Program-made: the position numbers and the translations under genes
Shown here: positions 11,078 through 20,796 of the stretch, piece after piece
Numbering within the stretch: the first letter of the stretch is position 1
How the letters are laid out: each line of letters opens with the position of its first letter
Notes under the pieces: generated by a model
The model's database searches: none
What the model saw: only the letters and a program-made list of their open reading frames with translations
Told to the model about the DNA's origin: nothing
Origin: Falsochrobactrum ovis
Lineage (GTDB): Bacteria > Pseudomonadota > Alphaproteobacteria > Rhizobiales > Rhizobiaceae
Length of the DNA: 64,000 bases
Direction of reading: 5' to 3'
NCBI RefSeq assembly: GCF_003259955.1
Contig: NZ_QLMK01000001.1
Span: 372,001-436,000, forward strand

Positions 11078-12472
11078 ATGCAAGCATCAGCGGTGACAAC
11101 GGGTCTTTCAAGACCTTTTATTCCACCCGCGCCCGCGCCTCGCAGTAAGCCTGTGGGACGCTTTGAAATGATGCGGGTAATTTACCGCAATCCGTTGGAG
11201 CTTTGGGGGGAGCCTTCTTATAACGAGCCTTGGGTTAAGGTTAGCTGGTTTGGCATGAAAACGATCATTGCCAATGATCCGGGGCTTATTCGCCATGTTC
11301 TGGTGGATAATGCGGCAAGCTACCCAATGTCTGCCATTCGTCAGCGCGTTTTGCGGCCGCTGCTGCGGGACGGTCTACTGACTGCGGAGGGCCAAGTTTG
11401 GAAGCGCTCACGCAAGGCCATGGCTCCGGTTTTTACACCGCGTCATATCTCCGGTTTTGGACAGACAATGCTTGATTGCTCTGAGCGTTTCCGTGAACGC
11501 TATAAAACGTCTGGCCAGATCGTAGATATCGCCCACGATATGACGCTACTGACCTATGATATTCTCGCCGAAACTTTATTCTCTGGCGAGATTGCTGGCG
11601 ACCGTGCCGATTTTGCGCGGCAGATCGATAGGCTTTTTGAAACAATGGGGCGGGTTGACCCATTTGATCTGCTTGGTTTGCCTGACTGGCTGCCGCGACT
11701 TACCCGGTTGCGAGGTCAGCAATCATTAGAGTTTTTCCGGAAACTCGTAGCAGACACCATGGAAATGCGCCGGGCACGCATAATGGATGGCGAAAATGTT
11801 CCTAATGATTTTCTCACACTGCTTTTACGCGCCGAAGGTCCGGGTGGTTTGAGCCGGTCAGAAATTGAAGACAATATTATTACTTTCATCGGCGCAGGCC
11901 ATGAGACGACCGCCCGTGCACTGGGTTGGACACTTTATCTTCTGGCTAAAGCGCCGCAGGAACGAGAGCTAATCGAAGCGGAAATTGACAGTTTTTTCGC
12001 CGAAGGCGGACACGATCTGCCACCGCATGAATGGCTAGCAAAATTAAATTTCACACGCGCAGCTTTCGAAGAAGCCATGCGCCTTTATCCGCCAGCTCCA
12101 TCGATAAATCGTGAAGCTGCTAAAGATGACACCTATGGCGATCTTAAAATTGAAAAAGGCACGGCTATGCTGGTTATGCCTTGGGTTATCCATCGTCACC
12201 GGCTTTATTGGGATCAGCCTGATGCCTTCGTCCCGCAGCGATTCCTGCCCGAGAATCGAGATCAAATTGATCGCTTCCAATATTTACCTTTTGGGGTTGG
12301 ACCGCGCGTTTGCATCGGTGCAAGTTTCGCGCTTCAGGAAGCGGTTATAGCGCTGGCCACGCTTTTGCGAGGACAGCGCTTTGAAGTATTGGAAACAACC
12401 CGCCCATGGCCGGTTCAGAAACTCACCACCCAGCCACAAGGCGGACTGCCTATGAAGCTAATTAAGCGATAG
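11078..12472 (+). CDS. Cytochrome P450
   Basis: This 464-aa protein is a soluble bacterial P450 with no membrane anchor. The I-helix oxygen-activation motif is GAGHETTARAL (near 270), the K-helix ExxR is EEAMRLYPP (near 335), and the heme-thiolate loop is FGVGPRVCIGA with Cys as the axial ligand (near 412). The strong SD AAAGGAG supports the ATG at 11078. The substrate is unknown, and no ferredoxin or reductase gene is adjacent. It is divergent from gyrB. Its 3' end overlaps the convergent fghA by 11 bases, so the two transcripts share complementary ends. Confidence 0.92.
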   Translation: MQASAVTTGLSRPFIPPAPAPRSKPVGRFEMMRVIYRNPLELWGEPSYNEPWVKVSWFGMKTIIANDPGLIRHVLVDNAASYPMSAIRQRVLRPLLRDGLLTAEGQVWKRSRKAMAPVFTPRHISGFGQTMLDCSERFRERYKTSGQIVDIAHDMTLLTYDILAETLFSGEIAGDRADFARQIDRLFETMGRVDPFDLLGLPDWLPRLTRLRGQQSLEFFRKLVADTMEMRRARIMDGENVPNDFLTLLLRAEGPGGLSRSEIEDNIITFIGAGHETTARALGWTLYLLAKAPQERELIEAEIDSFFAEGGHDLPPHEWLAKLNFTRAAFEEAMRLYPPAPSINREAAKDDTYGDLKIEKGTAMLVMPWVIHRHRLYWDQPDAFVPQRFLPENRDQIDRFQYLPFGVGPRVCIGASFALQEAVIALATLLRGQRFEVLETTRPWPVQKLTTQPQGGLPMKLIKR

Positions 12473-13301
12473 CCAGCTTTTCCGCATGCCAGCGCAGATG
12501 ATCATTCATAAAAGTCGAAATGAAGAAATAAGAATGGTCGTAACCTTCACGCATATTCAGCGTGAGTGAGATGCCAGCCTTTTTGCAGGCTTCTTCCAAC
12601 AACCACGGGCGCAGACCTTCATCAAGAAAACTATCCGCGCTGCCCTGATCAATAAGGATTTCAGCGACCTTATGCCCGTCTTCAATTAGCAATGTGGCAT
12701 CATATGCCCGCCATGCGCTTTCATCCTTGCCAAGATATTTCTCAAAAGCGGGCTTTGACCAGCCCGCAGTGCTCGGCTGCACAATGGGGGCAAATGCCGA
12801 TACGGAGCGGAAGCGCTCTGGATTGCGAAGAGCAATGATCAGAGCTCCATGCCCACCCATGGAATGGCCAGTAATTGACTGGCGAGACATATCGAGCGGA
12901 AACTTGCTTGCTACCAGCTCGCTCAGCTCCTGTGTGATATAGCTGTACATCTGATAGTTTTTTGCAAATGGCTCCTGCGTGGCATCCACATAAAAGCCAG
13001 CGCCCTTACCAAATTGCCAATTATCCGGCTCATCAGGAATTTCATCACCACGTGGGCTTGTATCAGGGCAAATAACGGCAATTCCCAGTTCTGCGGCCAT
13101 TTGCCGATATTCACCCTTGTCCATCACATTCTGATGAGTGCAGGTCAAACCGGAAAGATACCAAAGCACCGGTACCGGACCATCTTTGGCTTGTGGCGGC
13201 AGGAAAACCGAAAAAGTCATGTCGCATTTGCACGTTTCGCTCTTATGGCGATAAACGCCCTGCGTTCCCCCAAAGCTTTTTGCAGTTGAGATCGTTTCCA
13301 T
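12462..13301 (-). CDS. fghA: S-formylglutathione hydrolase
   Basis: The 279-aa alpha/beta hydrolase of the esterase D family hydrolyses S-formylglutathione to formate and glutathione, the last step of glutathione-dependent formaldehyde oxidation. The nucleophile elbow GHSMGGHGA (Ser near 148) is present. The typical early segment WYLSGLTCTHQN (near 48) and a late catalytic His in YDHSYFF (near 257) are also present. It is the distal gene of the frmR-adhC-elaA cluster on the minus strand, which supplies the preceding enzyme. Length and start (METIST) fit the family. Confidence 0.94.
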   Translation of the reverse strand: METISTAKSFGGTQGVYRHKSETCKCDMTFSVFLPPQAKDGPVPVLWYLSGLTCTHQNVMDKGEYRQMAAELGIAVICPDTSPRGDEIPDEPDNWQFGKGAGFYVDATQEPFAKNYQMYSYITQELSELVASKFPLDMSRQSITGHSMGGHGALIIALRNPERFRSVSAFAPIVQPSTAGWSKPAFEKYLGKDESAWRAYDATLLIEDGHKVAEILIDQGSADSFLDEGLRPWLLEEACKKAGISLTLNMREGYDHSYFFISTFMNDHLRWHAEKLAIA

Positions 13302-13411
13302 TCAGATGCTCCTAATTTCCAGGCACCACTGTCGTATTGCGGTGGTGACGAGACACTAATTTAGTTTACGCATGGCAAAGGCCACAACGCGTGACGGCGC
13401 AGCCAAGGATG

Positions 13412-13882
13412 TCAGAAAGTAGCTTCGGGCGAGTTCAGTCGCATGTCGATATGTGGAATGCCATCTTCCAAATATTCGTCAGAAATCGCTACAAAGCCCA
13501 GCGAACCATAAAATTTCTGCAAATGACTCTGACCACTCAGTTCAAGCGCGGTTGCTGGAAAGCGTGACTGCGCGAACACTATAGCTTCCTGCATCAGCCG
13601 TCGCCCAAGATCATTGCCCCGATAATCTGGGGCCACGACAACGCGCCCTATTTTGACCGGTTCGCCCGGCTGAGGTGGCAGCACGCGCAACGCTGCTGCG
13701 AGTTTATCACCGTCCAAAATGCGCAAATGAAATGCGCTGATATCTTTGCCGTCAATTTCAGGGTAGGGGCATTTCTGCTCCACCACGAAGATGTCAACGC
13801 GCAGCTTCAATAGGCTGTAGATCGCGCGAGGGCACATGTCATCAAGCACGTCCCATCGAGATATCAGCACTTTTTCTTGCAT
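13412..13882 (-). CDS. elaA: ElaA-type GNAT acetyltransferase
   Basis: The 156-aa protein is a GNAT N-acetyltransferase of the ElaA group. The N-terminal part has LLKLRVDIFVVEQKC typical of ElaA. The acetyl-CoA loop is VVAPDYRGNDLGRRLM (near 97-112), and LELSGQSHLQKFYGSLGF follows. The acceptor is unknown. Its ATG overlaps the stop of adhC in the sequence TAATG, so translation is probably coupled. Its place between adhC and fghA suggests cotranscription with the formaldehyde genes, though a chemical role in that pathway is not established. Confidence 0.82.
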   Translation of the reverse strand: MQEKVLISRWDVLDDMCPRAIYSLLKLRVDIFVVEQKCPYPEIDGKDISAFHLRILDGDKLAAALRVLPPQPGEPVKIGRVVVAPDYRGNDLGRRLMQEAIVFAQSRFPATALELSGQSHLQKFYGSLGFVAISDEYLEDGIPHIDMRLNSPEATF

Positions 13883-14994
13883 TAATAGACGATGACCGAA
13901 CGGATCGACTTGCCTTCATTCATCAGATCAAAGGCAGTGTTGATTTCCTCCAGCGGCATTTTATGGGTGATCAGATCATCAATATTGATCTTACCTTCCA
14001 TATACCAATCAACGATTTTCGGCACATCCGTGCGGCCACGCGCACCACCAAAGGCTGTTCCCTTCCACACACGGCCGGTAACAAGCTGGAACGGGCGGGT
14101 GGAAATTTCCTTGCCGGCTTCAGCAACACCAATAATGATGCTTTCGCCCCAACCGCGATGGCAGCATTCCAGCGCCTGACGCATCACGTCAGTATTGCCT
14201 GTGGCATCGAATGAGTAATCCGCACCGCCATCGGTGAGATCCTGAACCGCCTGCACAACCTTATCATTGCCGATTTCCAGCGGATTGATGAAGTCGGTCA
14301 TGCCGAATTTCTTGGCCATTTCGACTTTAGCAGGATTGATGTCAACGCCGATGATCTTATCGGCACCAACCATGCGTGCGCCTTGAATAACATTAAGACC
14401 GATACCGCCCAGGCCAAATACCACGACATTAGAGCCGGGACGAACTTTTGCCGTGTAGATCACAGCGCCAATACCGGTCGTCACGCCGCAGCCAATATAG
14501 CAAATCTTGTCAAAAGGAGCGTCTTCGCGCACTTTTGCCAATGCTATTTCCGGCAAAACAGTGAAGTTGGAGAAGGTCGAGCAGCCCATATAATGGAACA
14601 CTTCACCGCCATCGCAAGAAAAGCGCGACGTGTGGTCTGGCATCAATCCCTGACCCTGCGTGGCACGGATTGAAGTGCAAAGATTGGAGCGCTGGGACAG
14701 GCAGGTTTTACAATTACGGCATTCTGGCGTGTAAAGCGGAATCACGTGATCGCCCGGCTTGAGCGATGTAACGCCTGCGCCAACCTCACGCACAATACCG
14801 GCACCCTCATGACCGAGAATGGCCGGAAACTTACCTTCCGGATCCAGACCGGAAAGTGTGTACGCATCGGTATGGCAGACGCCGGTCGCCATAATTTCGA
14901 CCAACACCTCGCCAGCCTTCGGGCCGCCAATGTCAATCGTTTCGATAGAAAGCGGCTTGTTCGCCTCCCAGGCAACGGCTGCGCGTGACTTCAT
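13882..14994 (-). CDS. adhC: S-(hydroxymethyl)glutathione dehydrogenase (class III alcohol dehydrogenase)
   Basis: A zinc-dependent medium-chain dehydrogenase of about 370 aa, it oxidises the adduct of formaldehyde and glutathione with NAD. Catalytic zinc ligands are in GVCHTDAY and GHEGAGIV. The structural zinc cysteines are in the segment [15 protein letters not shown]. The Rossmann motif [11 protein letters not shown] lies near residue 200. Two ATGs are available; the second (14994, MKSRAAVAW) has AGAAGG at about 9 nt, while the first (15000) is only 3 nt from it, so I chose the second. frmR is 31-37 bases upstream on the same strand. Confidence 0.95.
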   Translation of the reverse strand: MKSRAAVAWEANKPLSIETIDIGGPKAGEVLVEIMATGVCHTDAYTLSGLDPEGKFPAILGHEGAGIVREVGAGVTSLKPGDHVIPLYTPECRNCKTCLSQRSNLCTSIRATQGQGLMPDHTSRFSCDGGEVFHYMGCSTFSNFTVLPEIALAKVREDAPFDKICYIGCGVTTGIGAVIYTAKVRPGSNVVVFGLGGIGLNVIQGARMVGADKIIGVDINPAKVEMAKKFGMTDFINPLEIGNDKVVQAVQDLTDGGADYSFDATGNTDVMRQALECCHRGWGESIIIGVAEAGKEISTRPFQLVTGRVWKGTAFGGARGRTDVPKIVDWYMEGKINIDDLITHKMPLEEINTAFDLMNEGKSIRSVIVY

Positions 14995-15031
14995 GGCCAT
15001 AATCCTTCTGGTTTTGTTTGAGTTAACGACC

Positions 15032-15319
15032 CTATTTCAAATAGGTGCGTAGAATCCGCATAATTTCATCGATTTGTGTATCAGTGGCTTCAACGTTTTG
15101 GCCGATCTCTTCCTGAGATTGACCGAAGGTCTCGCGAAAATGGCTTTCGAGCACCTCTGCCATAAGTCCATTGGTTGCACCGCGCAAAGCTGCGATCTGT
15201 TGCAGCAGCGCTGCACATTCCGTTCCGGCCTCGACAGCGCGTTCCAATGCCTCAGCCTGTCCTTTGATGCGTCGCAAACGCGTCAAAGCGCGTTTTTTAT
15301 CCTCTGGCGAATGTGGCAT
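15032..15319 (-). CDS. frmR: FrmR/RcnR-family formaldehyde-responsive repressor
   Basis: The 95-aa all-helical protein is of the CsoR/RcnR/FrmR family (DUF156). It begins [21 protein letters not shown], with the conserved Pro at position 2 and Cys at position 35 ([11 protein letters not shown]), the residues that FrmR crosslinks upon reaction with formaldehyde. An AGGAGG ribosome binding site supports the start. It heads the adhC-elaA-fghA cluster, and an operator of the expected type lies 28 bases before its start. It most likely represses its own cluster. Confidence 0.92.
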   Translation of the reverse strand: MPHSPEDKKRALTRLRRIKGQAEALERAVEAGTECAALLQQIAALRGATNGLMAEVLESHFRETFGQSQEEIGQNVEATDTQIDEIMRILRTYLK

Positions 15320-15346
15320 GAATCCTCCTGATAATTTGGACCTTAT

Positions 15347-15363
15347 ATACTATGGGGGAGTAT
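15347..15363 (-). promoter_or_regulatory. FrmR/RcnR-type operator
   Basis: ATACTATGGGGGAGTAT has inverted ATACT/AGTAT arms around a run of G. This matches the TACT-(G-tract)-AGTA layout known for RcnR and FrmR operators. It lies 28 bases upstream of frmR, where a repressor would block the promoter. The assignment rests on family knowledge and on position. Confidence 0.75.
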
Positions 15364-15429
15364 GTCAATGCGCTGACTAGCTGGACAAAATCCTGATACT
15401 GATGCAAATCCGGATTGATATTAATAGCG

Positions 15430-17925
15430 ATGGAACACCCCTTGCCGATCCTTCCGGAACTTCCTGTAACAAAGGTCTTACCGCAAATTGATGAAGCGCT
15501 TGCGGTTAGTATGAGCGCAGTGCTTGTCGCTCCTCCGGGCGCTGGTAAAACCACGCTGGTTCCGCTGCATTTATTGCAAGCTGATTGGCGTAAAGACGCA
15601 ATGATTGTGCTTTTGGAGCCACGCCGCTTGGCTGCGCGGGCTGCAGCGCGCCGTATGGCTGAATTGCTGGGCGAGGAGGTAGGCGAAACAGTCGGCTATC
15701 GAATGCGGCTTGAAAGCAAAACTTCGGCCAAAACAAAGATCCTTGTTGTGACGGAAGGGGTTTTCGCCCGCATGATCCTTGATGATCCGTCGCTTGATGG
15801 GGTCGCAGCTGTTCTTTTCGACGAATTTCACGAGCGTAGTCTTGATGCGGATTTCGGGCTGGCACTGGCGCTGGATGTACAATCTGCTTTGCGAGACGAT
15901 CTGCGAATTATTGTGATGTCGGCTACTTTAGATGGTGCGCGCGTTGCTTCCCTGTTGGGAGATGCGCCAATCATCGAAAGTGAGGGCCGGGCTTATCCGG
16001 TCGAGCTTCGCTATAAGGAAAGAAAGCCCGATGAGCGGGTGGAAGATGCGGTAGCCCGCACTGTTCGGGAAGTATTGGCGAGTGAAACTGGCAGTGTACT
16101 GGCCTTTCTGCCCGGTCAGGGAGAGATCGAACGTACCTTACGTCAGCTTGAGACGCGCACGCCCCCCGATGTTATTCTTGCACCGCTCTACGGAACCATG
16201 GATGGCAGAGATCAGGACCGAGCCATCAAGCCTGCGCCACAAGGATATCGTAAGGTGGTTCTCGCAACCTCAATTGCCGAAACTTCTATCACCATTGATG
16301 GCGTGCGTGTAGTTATTGATAGCGGTCTTGCCCGCCTGCCTAAATTCGAACCATCTACTGGCCTTACCCGATTGGAAACAGTCCGTGCCTCGCGAGCGGC
16401 GGCTGATCAACGCGCGGGCCGGGCCGGGAGAACAGAGCCTGGCATTGCAATTCGGCTGTGGCATCAGGGGCAGACGACCTCATTGCCAGCTTTTTCACCG
16501 CCCGAAATTCTTGAAGCGGACCTCACGGGTCTGGTGCTGGATGCGGCCGCTTGGGGGGTGACTGATGCGGCGACATTGTCATTTCTCGACCGGCCCCCAG
16601 CCCCGGCATTAAAAGAGGCTAGATCTCTTTTGCAGCAGCTGGGCGCACTAGACGCAACTGGCCGTTTAACACCTGTCGGCGATGCGATGCGATCGCTGGC
16701 ATTGCCTGCGCGTCTTGCACATATGGTGGTGGAGGCAGGCAAGCGGGGCGAGGCGCAGCGGGCGGCAGAGCTAGCTGTTTTGCTTACCGAGCGCGGACTT
16801 GGCGGCAGTGATATCGATCTTGATATGCGCATTTCGCGTTTCCGCAATGATCGTTCTGATCGCGCCCGACGAGCAAAAAACCTTGCAAGAGGGATCGCGG
16901 CCCGTGTGAAATCAGTTGTGAAATCAGCTGCGAAATCAGCACAATTATCGCCCGCCCATTCATCAACTGGCCGTATGCTCATTGATGCCTTTCCAGATCG
17001 TGTCGCCAAGGCACGTGGCCAATCAGGTCAGTTTCTCTTGGCAAATGGCCGCGGCGGCGAAGTTGATTCGGCTGCAAATTTGAGCCGTGTTGCATGGATT
17101 GTCGTTGCGGACATGGTTGGTAAAGCAGGCCGTGCGCGCATTACTTCCGCTGCGGAAATATCGGAAGAAGCTATAAGAGACGCTCTCGCCACGCAATTTG
17201 AAAGCGGACGACAGATTATCTACGATCCTGAAAAAAATGCTTTGCGAGCACGAGAAGCATTACGCATCGGGGCAATTGCATTGTCCGAAAAATGGCTTGC
17301 GCCGCCCAGCGGTGCTGACGCTGATCTAGCTGTTATTCAGGCTATACGCTCCCATGGTCTTTCTATTCTCCCATGGAGTAAGGAAACACAAATTCTGCGC
17401 CGGCGGCTTGGCTGGCTTCATGGTGGGTTGGGCGATCCGTGGCCGTCCATGGACGATCAATCCCTCATCGACAGGCTCGAAGATTGGCTTTTAACATTTC
17501 TAACCGGCGAGGCGCAGATCACGCGAATTCCAGCTCATGCCCTAAAAAACGGCTTGATGAGCCTCGTTCCTTTTGATCTGCATCGCAGCGTGGATCAACT
17601 CGCACCAACTCATTTTAAAGTGCCTACCGGATCGAATATTCCGATCCGCTATGACGCAGATGAACCTGTGATTGCGGTGCGGGTGCAAGAACTTTTCGGC
17701 CTTAGCACCCATCCATCGATTGCCGACGGAAAAGTTCCATTATTGTTGGAATTGCTCTCGCCCGCCCATCGTCCGATACAGATTACCCGGGATTTGCCGG
17801 GCTTTTGGAAGGGGACATGGGCGAGTGTGCGCGCTGATATGCGCGGACGTTACCCAAAACATGTCTGGCCGGAAGATCCCGCCAATGCCCAACCCACACG
17901 GCGTGCAAAGCCAAGAGGAACTTGA
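15430..17925 (+). CDS. hrpB: ATP-dependent helicase HrpB
   Basis: This DEAH-type helicase of about 831 aa has APPGAGKTTLVPLHLL (Walker A), LEPRRLAARAAA, FDEFHERSLDADFG (the DEFH form typical of HrpB), SATLDG, and QRAGRAGRTEPG. The C-terminal HrpB domain ends near GTWASVRADMRGRYPKHVWPE. Its cellular role is poorly defined. The first ATG is at 15430; an in-frame TTG at 15415 is also possible and neither has a strong SD. It is divergent from frmR. Confidence 0.92.
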   Translation: MEHPLPILPELPVTKVLPQIDEALAVSMSAVLVAPPGAGKTTLVPLHLLQADWRKDAMIVLLEPRRLAARAAARRMAELLGEEVGETVGYRMRLESKTSAKTKILVVTEGVFARMILDDPSLDGVAAVLFDEFHERSLDADFGLALALDVQSALRDDLRIIVMSATLDGARVASLLGDAPIIESEGRAYPVELRYKERKPDERVEDAVARTVREVLASETGSVLAFLPGQGEIERTLRQLETRTPPDVILAPLYGTMDGRDQDRAIKPAPQGYRKVVLATSIAETSITIDGVRVVIDSGLARLPKFEPSTGLTRLETVRASRAAADQRAGRAGRTEPGIAIRLWHQGQTTSLPAFSPPEILEADLTGLVLDAAAWGVTDAATLSFLDRPPAPALKEARSLLQQLGALDATGRLTPVGDAMRSLALPARLAHMVVEAGKRGEAQRAAELAVLLTERGLGGSDIDLDMRISRFRNDRSDRARRAKNLARGIAARVKSVVKSAAKSAQLSPAHSSTGRMLIDAFPDRVAKARGQSGQFLLANGRGGEVDSAANLSRVAWIVVADMVGKAGRARITSAAEISEEAIRDALATQFESGRQIIYDPEKNALRAREALRIGAIALSEKWLAPPSGADADLAVIQAIRSHGLSILPWSKETQILRRRLGWLHGGLGDPWPSMDDQSLIDRLEDWLLTFLTGEAQITRIPAHALKNGLMSLVPFDLHRSVDQLAPTHFKVPTGSNIPIRYDADEPVIAVRVQELFGLSTHPSIADGKVPLLLELLSPAHRPIQITRDLPGFWKGTWASVRADMRGRYPKHVWPEDPANAQPTRRAKPRGT

Positions 17926-18002
17926 ACGATCCTGCGGCGGCTTGCCACAGTTTCACTTGCATCACCCAATCCCTTGTCTCATAAGAAGCGGCAGAGGGAA
18001 CC

Positions 18003-19310
18003 ATGCACGAAGAATTTGACAATCGCGCTTCCAATCTTTCACGACGCCCGCGGCTCACCACCTTGGTGCGTCTGCGTTGGTTGGCGATTGCCGGGCAAAC
18101 GGCAACGGTTATGTTTGTTGCCCTTTATCTGCAATTTTCTTTTGCGGTGGGCATTTGTTTCGCGCTTATCGCCAGCTCGGCATGGCTCAATCTTTTTCTT
18201 ACCTTCCGTTTCAGCACCAATCATCGGCTAAACCCCACTGCTGCAAGTATTGTGTTGGCCTTCGATGTCTTGCAGCTTGCGGGACTGCTTTATCTAACCG
18301 GTGGCGTACAAAACCCTTTCACCATGCTGATGATTGCGCCGGTTATCATTTCCGCAACCTCGCTTTCCATAGGCCATACGCTGGCATTGGCGTCCCTGGT
18401 GGTCTCTTGCACCACCGTATTGACGGTCTATTACCAACCGCTGCCCTGGTATCCCGGGGTTGAGCTCGACCTGCCTTTTCTGTTTGTTGTCGGTATTTGG
18501 TGCGCGATGATTTCAGCGCTGGGTTTCACTGGTGTTTATGCCTATCGCATTGCAGAAGAAACTCGGCAATTGGGTGACGCACTGACGGCTACAGAACTCA
18601 TTTTGCAGCGCGAACAACATCTAACGGCGCTCGATGGGCTGGCCGCTGCCGCAGCACACGAACTGGGAACACCACTTGCAACAATTGCATTGGTTGTTCG
18701 AGAAATGCAGCGCAGTTATTCCGATAAAGCATCAGATGACCCCGGCCTGGATGAAGATATTGGCCTGTTGCAATCACAAGTAGCGCGCTGTCGGGAAATA
18801 TTGCAGCGTTTGACCAGCCTTTCATCGGAAAACGAAGAACATATGTCGCGCTTGCCGCTTTCCTCTCTGATTGAGGAAGTGATCGCGCCGCATCGAAATT
18901 TTGGTATTTCGCTGAATGTTTCGGCGTTGGAGGGGCCCAAACCTGAGCCTGTGGTTCGGCGCAATCCCGGGCTTTTATACGGATTGGGCAATCTGGTGGA
19001 AAATGCCGTCGATTTTGCGCGCAGCAAAGTGACAGTCACCTGGGGTTGGACAGAAACGGATGTGTCCATCACTATTCAAGACGATGGTGAAGGCTTTAGG
19101 CCAGAGATTCTCGATCGAATAGGCGAACCCTATATGACCAGCCGCGACAGTTCACATAATGGCGGCGGCGGGTTGGGGCTAGGCCTGTTTATCGCCAAAA
19201 CCCTGCTAGAACGTTCTGGCGCTCAAATTACATTTCGCAATCGAAAAAATCCGGGGCAGGGTGCGGAAGTTAAGGTAAGCTGGCCGCGTACCGCGTTCAT
19301 TATCGGCTAA
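18003..19310 (+). CDS. regB: RegB/PrrB/ActS-type redox sensor histidine kinase
   Basis: The 435-aa protein has about six membrane segments between residues 25 and 185. The quinone-sensing signature GGVQNPF follows one of them. The H-box is AAAHELGTPLATIAL (His near 218). The redox Cys characteristic of RegB is in the segment QSQVARCREIL (near 263). ATP-binding boxes are NLVENAVDFA, DDGEGF and GGGLGLGLFIAKTLL. Together these identify the global redox kinase (RegB, PrrB or ActS by genus), and in Brucella PrrBA controls oxygen-dependent respiration genes. The partner regulator lies 194 bases downstream. Confidence 0.93.
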   Translation: MHEEFDNRASNLSRRPRLTTLVRLRWLAIAGQTATVMFVALYLQFSFAVGICFALIASSAWLNLFLTFRFSTNHRLNPTAASIVLAFDVLQLAGLLYLTGGVQNPFTMLMIAPVIISATSLSIGHTLALASLVVSCTTVLTVYYQPLPWYPGVELDLPFLFVVGIWCAMISALGFTGVYAYRIAEETRQLGDALTATELILQREQHLTALDGLAAAAAHELGTPLATIALVVREMQRSYSDKASDDPGLDEDIGLLQSQVARCREILQRLTSLSSENEEHMSRLPLSSLIEEVIAPHRNFGISLNVSALEGPKPEPVVRRNPGLLYGLGNLVENAVDFARSKVTVTWGWTETDVSITIQDDGEGFRPEILDRIGEPYMTSRDSSHNGGGGLGLGLFIAKTLLERSGAQITFRNRKNPGQGAEVKVSWPRTAFIIG

Positions 19311-19504
19311 ACTTTTAATTTTCTTCGGCTTTTAGATATTGATCCCGCGCGCCAAGGATACCACCTATCTAGATAATGGATAAATAAAACCCGCCTGCAA
19401 CGCCTTGGGCGTCAATCCGTTTATGATAATAATACGGTGGCTATTTGACTTTTTGCCGCAGGGGTATCAATAAGAGAATAAAACAAACAGTCAGGAAGAA
19501 AACT

Positions 19505-20068
19505 ATGGACGACTTGAAGCAGGACGATAGCGAAGCCATTGGCAACGATCCCACCCTCCTTCTGGTTGATGACGACAAGCCGTTTCTGCAGCGTCTTGCT
19601 CGGGCTATGGAAGGCCGAGGTTTTCAGGTAACGACAGCGGAATCGGTGGAAGAAGGTATAGCAGCGGTCAAAGCGTCTGCGCCCGCCTATGCAGTCGTGG
19701 ACATGCGGCTGGGTGATGGCAACGGCTTGGATGTAATTGAGGTGATTCGCGCCCGCAGGCCGGACACCCGCGCCATCGTCCTGACCGGTTATGGCAATAT
19801 TGCCACGGCAGTAAATGCCGTAAAACTCGGCGCAATTGATTATCTTTCCAAGCCAGCCGATGCGGATGAGGTATTTGCTGCACTCACACGCAAGCCCGGT
19901 GAAAAAGTAGCTCCACCGGAAAATCCTATGTCGGCCGACCGTGTTCGTTGGGAACATATCCAGCGTGTTTATGAAATGTGCGAACGAAATGTCTCCGAAA
20001 CAGCTCGCCGCCTGAATATGCATCGCCGCACATTGCAACGCATATTGGCAAAGCGCGCCCCACGCTGA
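19505..20068 (+). CDS. regA: RegA/PrrA/ActR-type response regulator
   Basis: The 187-aa protein has a receiver domain with the acidic pocket LLVDDDKPF, the phosphoacceptor Asp in VVDMRLGDGNGLDV, the Thr switch VLTGYG and the Lys in YLSKPA. The C-terminus carries a Fis-like helix-turn-helix (NVSETARRLNMHRRTLQRIL), the highly conserved RegA DNA-binding domain. The start at 19505 (MDDLKQ) is chosen because AGGAAG precedes it; the reading frame extends upstream without a better start. It is the cognate partner of the kinase gene just upstream. Its stop abuts that of convergent mmcB. Confidence 0.94.
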   Translation: MDDLKQDDSEAIGNDPTLLLVDDDKPFLQRLARAMEGRGFQVTTAESVEEGIAAVKASAPAYAVVDMRLGDGNGLDVIEVIRARRPDTRAIVLTGYGNIATAVNAVKLGAIDYLSKPADADEVFAALTRKPGEKVAPPENPMSADRVRWEHIQRVYEMCERNVSETARRLNMHRRTLQRILAKRAPR

Positions 20069-20629
20069 TCAATCGATTTTCTCGTCGATCTGAGGAATTT
20101 CGACCCCAGCCAGTTCTGCCATAGTGAGCCGGGCAGCACTAGCGCGGGCGAAACGCAATGTTAAAGCCTTGCGTCTTGGGGCGGGGAGCCTATGTTCGGG
20201 TGCGTCCCGTAAAATTTCTGCTCCATATCCGTCGGACAAGATGAAACCCGCATCTTCTGGAAAGATTTCGCGTGGAACGTCCGGGTGCGTGGCAAAAAAT
20301 AGCCGATCACAATAATTGCGATATTCGGGCCATTTACGGTCGGCTTTCCAATCCTCAATCGAAGATTTAATTTCCACGATCCAGATTTCACCATTTTGCC
20401 GCAGCGCGATCAAATCCGCACGCCGCCCGGAAGCAAGCGAAAGCTCTGGAATGGTGGTAATTCCCATTTCCAGAAACAAGCGCTGCACGCCGCGCCGTAC
20501 CAGCATCGCATTCACTGATTGGCGCCGATCAGCGAGGGGGTGAACTTTATGAGGAATCACGATTGGCATAAATCTATTTTGGCGCGCTATCCGCATTGAG
20601 GCAACGGCAGAACTGCCGCGATAAGTCAT
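20069..20629 (-). CDS. mmcB: MmcB family DNA repair protein
   Basis: The protein has a PD-(D/E)XK-like nuclease core: MGITTIPELSLASGRRADLIAL, then EIWIVEIKSSIEDWKAD, with the catalytic Asp, Glu and Lys visible. This is the MmcB family first characterised in Caulobacter, where the gene is SOS-induced and protects against mitomycin C. The start is uncertain: ATGs at 20629 (MTYRG), 20596 (MRIAR) and 20569 (MPIVI) are all in frame and none has a clear SD, so a product of 167-187 aa is possible. It converges on regA. Confidence 0.82.
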   Translation of the reverse strand: MTYRGSSAVASMRIARQNRFMPIVIPHKVHPLADRRQSVNAMLVRRGVQRLFLEMGITTIPELSLASGRRADLIALRQNGEIWIVEIKSSIEDWKADRKWPEYRNYCDRLFFATHPDVPREIFPEDAGFILSDGYGAEILRDAPEHRLPAPRRKALTLRFARASAARLTMAELAGVEIPQIDEKID

Positions 20630-20796
20630 TGCCAATAACCCATCATCAATAAATCGTTGAGTGCGATTTTTCGCAAAAAATGAATTGCGGCCCCGTGAGT
20701 GTTTTTAATTTATGGTTTACAAATGGTTATTATCATCCCACAACCTTGCTAAAAATCGCTTCGCGTTCAGGCGAGCCTATATATTGAGGGGAAATT

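Noticed and set aside
19421-20038. 205-codon minus-strand ORF antisense to regA
   Set aside because: regA has all response-regulator motifs; the opposite ORF has no family features.
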